Assembly (NCBI RefSeq): GCF_002288925.2 | Contig: NW_022097993.1 | Span: forward strand, 15,049,692-15,113,691 | Reading direction: 5' to 3' | Source: Delphinapterus leucas | Taxonomy: Eukaryota; Chordata; Mammalia; Artiodactyla; Monodontidae | Length of the DNA: 64,000 nucleotides | Shown here: positions 60,963 through 64,000 of the stretch, one piece after another | Position numbering within the stretch: the first letter of the stretch is position 1 | How the letters are laid out: the number at the start of each line of letters is the position of its first letter | Made by a program: the position numbers and the translations under genes | Notes under the pieces: model-generated | Seen by the model: only the letters and a program-made list of their open reading frames with translations | Told to the model about the DNA's origin: nothing | Database searches by the model: none

Positions 60963-63900
60963 TTATAAATAATATTATAATGCAAAATACTGATGTAAGT
61001 ATTGCTATAAGGATATATATTTAAATGTCCCATAAAGGAAAAATCTTGGCTTAAAAAGCTTGACTCTATGCAATATGCACATATTCAATGAACATATTAC
61101 ATTATTTGTTTTAGTTATTAGTTAATGAAGAACCACCTGTAGTTCCAACATTACATCATATTAATATCAAATATAAATTAAAGATGTGTAAGATTTATTA
61201 ATTTTTTGTTTAGTTTGGTATTTATATGTAAAAACTTGAAAAGGTTTTATACTGGAGTCATAAAAAATGAGGTATTTAATGATTGAAAAGGGACAAAAAT
61301 ACAAGTTACTATATACTATCATCAGTGTAAATTTCTGTTTCTAAAAATTAAAAAAAATTGCAAGTTATTAATCCCAAATAAAGCATATCTCATTTTGCCT
61401 ACTTAATTTCTTTAGTGGAGCTGGATATAAAGGAACAAAGCAGTATATAGGGAAGAGTCAGATGGTATTATTTTTGCTTTCAGAAAGTAATTTAAATGAT
61501 CTAAGATATAAGTGCATGTTGCAGATCCATAGTGACCTTTAAAGCAGATCTGTCAGTAAATTTTATTCACTTTTGTTCATCTTAAAGCCAACTGTTTTTA
61601 TGGCAGCACAGTTGGCATTGGCTCAAAGGTATTAGTTTCTCTGTTGGGACACTGTGTTGACAACATTCTCCTGTTGAGTGTCCATTTGCTTTGTTTGGCA
61701 CAACTCCAGGTTAATTTAAACAAATACTAACAATAAGATTGAAATGTTACGATGATTCTTATAAAATTATCTGAGGATAAATTAACATAAGCCGGAAAAG
61801 AATGACAGAGTGAGCAGTTCATTATAAATACTCAAGGATTATTCCTACATGTGCGATGGAAATCACTTTCATATTTTCACATCTAGTGTATTTGGAAATC
61901 GTTCCTTTCAGTAATTCCTTCCACATACAATGACTGAAAGTCATAGGACTACTGAACTGGGGGATACATAGGGAATACCAAGTGGTTCCTATTGAGAAAT
62001 CACATTGTACACTTCTCTTCCAGAAGCTGAGTCTAAAATTTCAAATCATAATACTTTGTGTTTACAGAGTATGACTTCCAAGAAACCTTTAAATTTAGGA
62101 AATTTGGTCATTCATTCCTCAGCACAGTGAAGCTTGCCAAGCGCCTGGAGCTATAAATACAAAGATGATGCTGGACATTAAATATATCACAGTACACTAC
62201 CATAAATGTATTTGGAGCAAATATACCTTTGTGACATCACATTACATGTCAAAATAGTGGCTTCACTTACACACAATTTTTCTCAGCTTTTATCTTCTGT
62301 ACTGTACACTGAGATGAGAAACCTATGTTATTAGGCCAGTAAAAGGTTACAGCATTGTTAGAACAAATATATTAAATAGCCTTATTTAATAAATAATCTA
62401 ATTTTTAAAAATAATTCAATGAAAACATCGCTTTGGATCTGTGAAAGTGTATTTTTTCTCCTATTTAGAAATTTAGATTTAAAAATTCACATACTTTAAA
62501 AGAATTTGCATACAAGAGTAATTTGTTTTCCTAGTTTTCTTCTTTGGTCAGTTTGCATTACATGTAGATGAGTTTCAAAGTATTTATAGTTAAAATCTTT
62601 ACCACCATCTGATTCATAGGAAGATACAGGAAAATATTTCTGAAAGTACAGAAAAAGCCCCATGTCAAATATTTCCCCCTCCTTCTTCAGAAGAATATAC
62701 TATTGAGCAAAGTGTATATTAAAAATATCCTACACAGCCTCTATTTCTCATATAATATATAAAATTAATGTCCAATATATTTTCAGAAATTATTTTCCTT
62801 TTGTAGTTCCACAATATGATGATCCCATGATGTTAAACAACATTATACAGTCCAATGTCTGCGACTGATTGGCTGATCCAACGTTTTTAAAACTTGGTTT
62901 GACATATAAAGATATGGTAGATTCAGGTGTCTGACAGCAAAGTAAGAATGCAAAGAAAAATGAAGTACTATATTTCTGACAAACATCTCAAATAGCAGGG
63001 CTTAGAAAAATTGTAAGCACAAATGTATGTTAAGGCAAATCACTTAAAGTTATACAAATATAAAGCAAAATTTATAGTATATATACTATACTTTAAGTAT
63101 AAAAGGAAAAATTATTCAATTGTAAATTTTGCTTTGTGATCTACTTTTACAAATTATGGGTTTTCCTGATATAACTCAACTAGATCTTAAATAAACAAAT
63201 AATCAAAACAAAAACAAACCTCTCTCATCCCCAAAAACACACCCAAAATAGAAAATAAGTTTAAAAAACTATGTAGCTTTAAATATATTACTAGAGTAAA
63301 AAAATAAGGAAAATATATACCTGAGATCAAATAAATCAAGAAAAATCAACTGAAACCTGGGCAAGGTAAGTGAAATATGCAATGTTAAAGGTAGACTTGT
63401 TCTCTAGGCAAATGCAAACTGAGAATGTGGAGACCAAAACTTTTGCTTTCAAATAGTAAGTAAAGGGTATTTCATACTAGAAGTAATAACTAAGGAGTAA
63501 ATATAAAGGCTTTTTTGACTTATTGTTTGAATCTGTTTAAAAAATTATTGTCTTTTAAAGGAATAATGAAAACAAAGTCTTGTGAGTTTAAAACATATTC
63601 AGCTGTAAAATGTGTGACACTCATAGCACACAAGCAGGGGGGAAGAGTAATAATATAATATTGTATGAATCTCAAACTATAGTTAAAGGGATATTATATG
63701 GTTTACAACAGACTGATATATTACAGAGGTATATGATGAATTCTAAAACAGCTACTTAAATAACATAGTGTTACAGCTAATTTGTCAACAAATGAGATGA
63801 TATAGAATAGTAAAGATATGCAATTAATCCAAAAGTACACAGTAAGAAAAGGAAGAAAAGACAAAAATAATGGAAGGGACAAATAGAACATATATAGCAA

Positions 63901-64000
63901 GATGCATGATATAACCCCAACCATAATTTAAAAATACATTAACTTTAAATTGGTTAAGTAACTCATTGAAAAGACAGGGATTGTCAGATGTAAATTAATA
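60963..64000. other. Unassigned AT-rich DNA
   Basis: No exon, RNA gene or named repeat. 61560-61780 has lower AT and more complex sequence than its surroundings and could be a conserved non-coding element, but nothing in the sequence alone shows it. Confidence 0.5.

Overview
This is mammalian nuclear DNA and almost certainly from a cetacean (whale or dolphin). The evidence is seven copies of a roughly 200-bp tRNA-derived SINE with the CHR-2-type sequence of whales, one longer CHR-1-type SINE (shared by whales, hippos and ruminants), and L1 elements with cetartiodactyl 5' and 3' UTRs. The DNA is AT-rich. I see no host protein-coding exon, tRNA, rRNA or other RNA gene that I can support. The window reads as intergenic or deep intronic sequence built largely from transposons, so the annotation is mainly an account of which element landed in which.

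Layout. 1-6127: mostly unassigned AT-rich DNA. 6128-13159: a full-length but dead L1 (5' UTR, ORF1, ORF2, 3' UTR, poly-A). 13165-13877: an LTR-like block, then older L1 3' ends to 14680. 14680-19640: microsatellites, MIR fragments and unassigned DNA. 19640-21562: an ERVL-MaLR remnant on the minus strand, split by an unidentified insert, then a MIR. 22575-29945: an old L1 holding three later insertions (a young truncated L1, a CHR-2 SINE, and an L1 with a complete 5' end but a large internal deletion). 31040-32235: old L1 3' ends. 33427-34390: a pogo/Tigger DNA transposon with a collapsed transposase; a shorter relative lies at 60241-60960 and is itself split by a SINE. 35285-35948: old antisense L1.

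35950-39347 is a class I (gammaretrovirus-like) endogenous retrovirus: LTR, primer-binding site, leader, decayed gag, protease and the start of reverse transcriptase. It stops immediately after the RT active-site box, where a young 5'-truncated L1 begins. The L1 ORF2 frame (825 codons, open to its natural stop) is in frame with the last 30 codons of retroviral RT, so a non-LTR RT is joined to the remains of a retroviral RT. 43175-48950 holds an antisense old L1, an opposed sense L1 and three SINEs. 49088-49290 is a MER5A-like element. 51845-55000 is an old antisense L1 split by a 2.45-kb insertion with an 11-bp target-site duplication. That insertion is a truncated L1 plus about 1.2 kb of non-L1 DNA ending in its own AATAAA and poly-A, the signature of an L1 3' transduction. 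55003-58500 is further old L1 with two SINEs. 58500-64000 is mostly unassigned apart from the second Tigger copy.

The best candidates for follow-up are the RT-to-RT junction at 39347, the 3' transduction at 52203-54657, the internally deleted L1 at 25612-29679, and the paired Tigger deletion derivatives. I found no undescribed gene system. Family names come from sequence recognition without a database search.
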